Below are positions 14,675 to 16,396 of a DNA stretch of 16,396 bases, in pieces (the first letter of the stretch is position 1; each line of letters begins with the position of its first letter). Both the position numbers and the translations under genes were made by a program. Source of the DNA: Candidatus Heimdallarchaeota archaeon (GTDB taxonomy: Archaea > Asgardarchaeota > Heimdallarchaeia > Heimdallarchaeales > Kariarchaeaceae); NCBI GenBank assembly GCA_015522385.1, contig WAMJ01000108.1, positions 1-16,396 on the forward strand, in the 5' to 3' direction. The notes beneath the pieces are model-generated. The model was not told the origin of the DNA and did not search any database. It saw nothing but the letters and a program-made list of their open reading frames with translations.

Positions 14675-16396
14675 TCATCGTACGACTTTGTACCCCATCA
14701 GGAGCCTGATGGCATTTGCAACAATCAGGAGCTCCGAGCCCTCGTGTATCAATATGGTCTCGGTCAAGTTGAGGACGCCTGCAACTACTCCAATGATTGC
14801 TCCGAAAAGTACGATGATGGAAAATACGAGATTCTGGTAAATGACCTGCTTCATCTTCTTTCCGTAGTCTATGCTGTGCACAAGGTTTACTAGGTTGTCA
14901 TTCATGATGGCTACGTCTGCTGTCTCCAAGGCCACATCGGTACCCGTAGTCCCTATGGCGATACCTAGATCTGCAAGAGCAAGTGCAGGTGCATCGTTGA
15001 TCCCGTCTCCTACCATCGCCAGCTTGTGCTCCTTCTGGAGCTCTGACACCCTCTGCATCTTCATCTCGGGTGTGAGTTCGGCGAAGACATGATCACGGTC
15101 AATACCTATATCATCTGCAATCTTGTAGGCTGTTTCTTTTTTGTCACCAGTGAGCATGTACACTTCTATCTTCTTCTTCCGAAGCATGGCAATTGCCTCG
15201 TGGGCCTCCTCCTTGATACGGTCATCAAAGGTAAAAACAGCGATGAGCTTCTCATCGTCAAAGAGAAAGGCGATTGATTTGGAACCAGAATCATCTGGGC
15301 TCATTTTCAGCTTATTTTCTACGTACTTTGCGTTCCCGATGTAGTACCTCTTACTCCTGATATTTCCCTCTACACCAAAGCCGGGGACTGATTTGAAATC
15401 TTCTACCTCGCGTAACTCAGATCCGAGCTTCTTGTGCTCGTCGAGGATAGACCGTGCGACTGGATGGTGCGCGAACTTCTCAAGCGATGCTGCAATATCG
15501 ATTACCTCCTCTCTAGACATGTCCGATTCGATCTTGATGTCCTTTAGCTCAAGTGTCCCGTGGGTGAGTGTACCCGTCTTGTCGAAGGCAATTGCATTGA
15601 TCTCGCCGAGTGTCTGGATGGACACTCCACCCTTGGCGAGTATCCCCTTCTTCCCTGCACTACCTATTGCAGCTGAGACCGTGACTGGGGTTGATATGGC
15701 GAGGGCACATGGAGCTGCGGCTACCATCACGGTGATTGTCAGTCTGAACTGTACATCCATTGGTGCTGCGAAGAACAATGTTGGGATCACGAACACCGCG
15801 AACCCGAGGACGATGATGAACGGATTGTACCACCTTGTGAAGCGTGATACAATCAGTTGCTCTGGTGTCTTCTTGCTCTGTGCTTCTTCTACGAGGGAAA
15901 CCACCCGGGCAACGGTGCTCTCACTTAGAGACTTCTCCACTTCGATGGTAATTACTCCGTCTGATACGATGGTCCCTCCCATTACCTTGTCCTCCACTGT
16001 CTTGGTGACAGGGACCGACTCGCCAGTGATTGACGCCTCATCAATCAGAGCGGTTCCCTCTACGATTCGGCCATCGACTGGGATGTTGTCACCAGGCTTG
16101 ACCAAGAGCCTGTCTTTTACCTGTATCTCCTCTACCTTGATTACTTGCTCACCCCCGTTGACTAGCTTGACCGCAGTCTTGGGTACCAGATTCATGAGTG
16201 AGCGGATAGCTGTGCGTGTCCTCTTCTTGGTGTAGGCCTCAAGGGTCTCGGTCACGGAGTACAGGAAGACGATTGTCAGTGACTCCTCGAAGGCACCAAG
16301 AACCGCTGAGCCCACGATGGCAATGGTCATGATGACGTCGATATTTACATGGTGCTTCTCGAAGATAGCCTCGATGGTCTCCTCGTAGAAGTACCA
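14675..16396 (-). CDS. P1B-type metal-transporting ATPase, C-terminal part (5' end missing)
   Basis: The frame is open to the window edge, so the gene starts outside; 573 residues are visible, 22 before the first in-frame Met at 16330. Counting from that Met: TGES actuator motif at 102-105, AAAPCALAIS membrane metal-site motif at 204-213, phosphorylation site DKTGTLTHG at 250-258, HHP at 288-290 (the P1B HP mark), and GDGINDAP at 441-448. The tail has HEGSELLIVANAIRLL in the last helix pair. APC replaces the CPC of copper and zinc/cadmium pumps; with the HEGS tail it is most like the P1B-4 group (SPC), which moves iron, cobalt or zinc. This subgroup call is tentative. Any N-terminal metal-binding domain lies outside the window. 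It exports a transition metal across the membrane and has no evident link to nitrate respiration. Confidence 0.93.
   Translation of the reverse strand, partial: WYFYEETIEAIFEKHHVNIDVIMTIAIVGSAVLGAFEESLTIVFLYSVTETLEAYTKKRTRTAIRSLMNLVPKTAVKLVNGGEQVIKVEEIQVKDRLLVKPGDNIPVDGRIVEGTALIDEASITGESVPVTKTVEDKVMGGTIVSDGVITIEVEKSLSESTVARVVSLVEEAQSKKTPEQLIVSRFTRWYNPFIIVLGFAVFVIPTLFFAAPMDVQFRLTITVMVAAAPCALAISTPVTVSAAIGSAGKKGILAKGGVSIQTLGEINAIAFDKTGTLTHGTLELKDIKIESDMSREEVIDIAASLEKFAHHPVARSILDEHKKLGSELREVEDFKSVPGFGVEGNIRSKRYYIGNAKYVENKLKMSPDDSGSKSIAFLFDDEKLIAVFTFDDRIKEEAHEAIAMLRKKKIEVYMLTGDKKETAYKIADDIGIDRDHVFAELTPEMKMQRVSELQKEHKLAMVGDGINDAPALALADLGIAIGTTGTDVALETADVAIMNDNLVNLVHSIDYGKKMKQVIYQNLVFSIIVLFGAIIGVVAGVLNLTETILIHEGSELLIVANAIRLLMGYKVVR

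Noticed and set aside
1..16396. CRISPR arrays, insertion sequences, tRNA or rRNA genes.
   Set aside because: No regularly spaced repeat series, transposase, terminal inverted repeats or recognisable tRNA/rRNA sequence was seen on reading.

Overview
The window reads as archaeal. TATA-like boxes lie about 25-28 bases upstream of start codons with little or no leader, short T-runs stand in for terminators, and several genes code for glycosylation-rich, membrane-anchored surface proteins. A membrane protein ending in a RING-type zinc finger points towards an Asgard archaeon. Together with a complete respiratory nitrate reductase this would fit a Heimdallarchaeia-like lineage. That placement is inference from gene content; no marker gene is present to prove it.

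Layout. Positions 3-635 (+) hold the C-terminal part of a surface protein cut by the window edge. Positions 637-2341 (-) hold a small charged protein, a membrane-bound winged-helix regulator, and a secreted membrane-anchored protein; the last two are probably one operon. A 120-base divergent promoter region with three copies of a TTAAACAGT-like motif separates these from the RING protein at 2462-3451 (+). From 3675 to 14444 everything is on the minus strand and forms one respiratory module. In transcription order it is a DOMON-domain exported protein, narG, narH, narJ, narI, then, after a gap with its own promoter, a first nitrate/nitrite porter (narK1-like), an overlapping 48-codon single-helix ORF that is easy to miss, and a second porter (narK2-like) with its own promoter. 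Positions 14675-16396 (-) hold the C-terminal two thirds of a P1B metal-transporting ATPase cut by the right edge.

How it works together. NarG (molybdopterin, FS0), NarH (four Fe-S clusters) and NarI (four conserved haem ligands at exactly the E. coli positions) make a quinol:nitrate oxidoreductase, and NarJ is its assembly chaperone. NarG has no twin-arginine signal, so nitrate reduction is predicted to be cytoplasmic. This agrees with two NNP-family porters to import nitrate and export nitrite. The gene order closely mirrors the Thermus thermophilus narC-G-H-J-I-K-K cluster, but the first slot, a periplasmic cytochrome c (NarC) in Thermus, holds a membrane-anchored DOMON protein that probably binds haem b. 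This substitution is the most interesting feature of the window. The second is the small membrane protein wedged between, and translationally coupled to, the porters. Several starts should be moved from the longest possible ORF: narI to 7857, narJ to 8519, narK1 to 6933 and the DOMON gene to a GTG at 14444.
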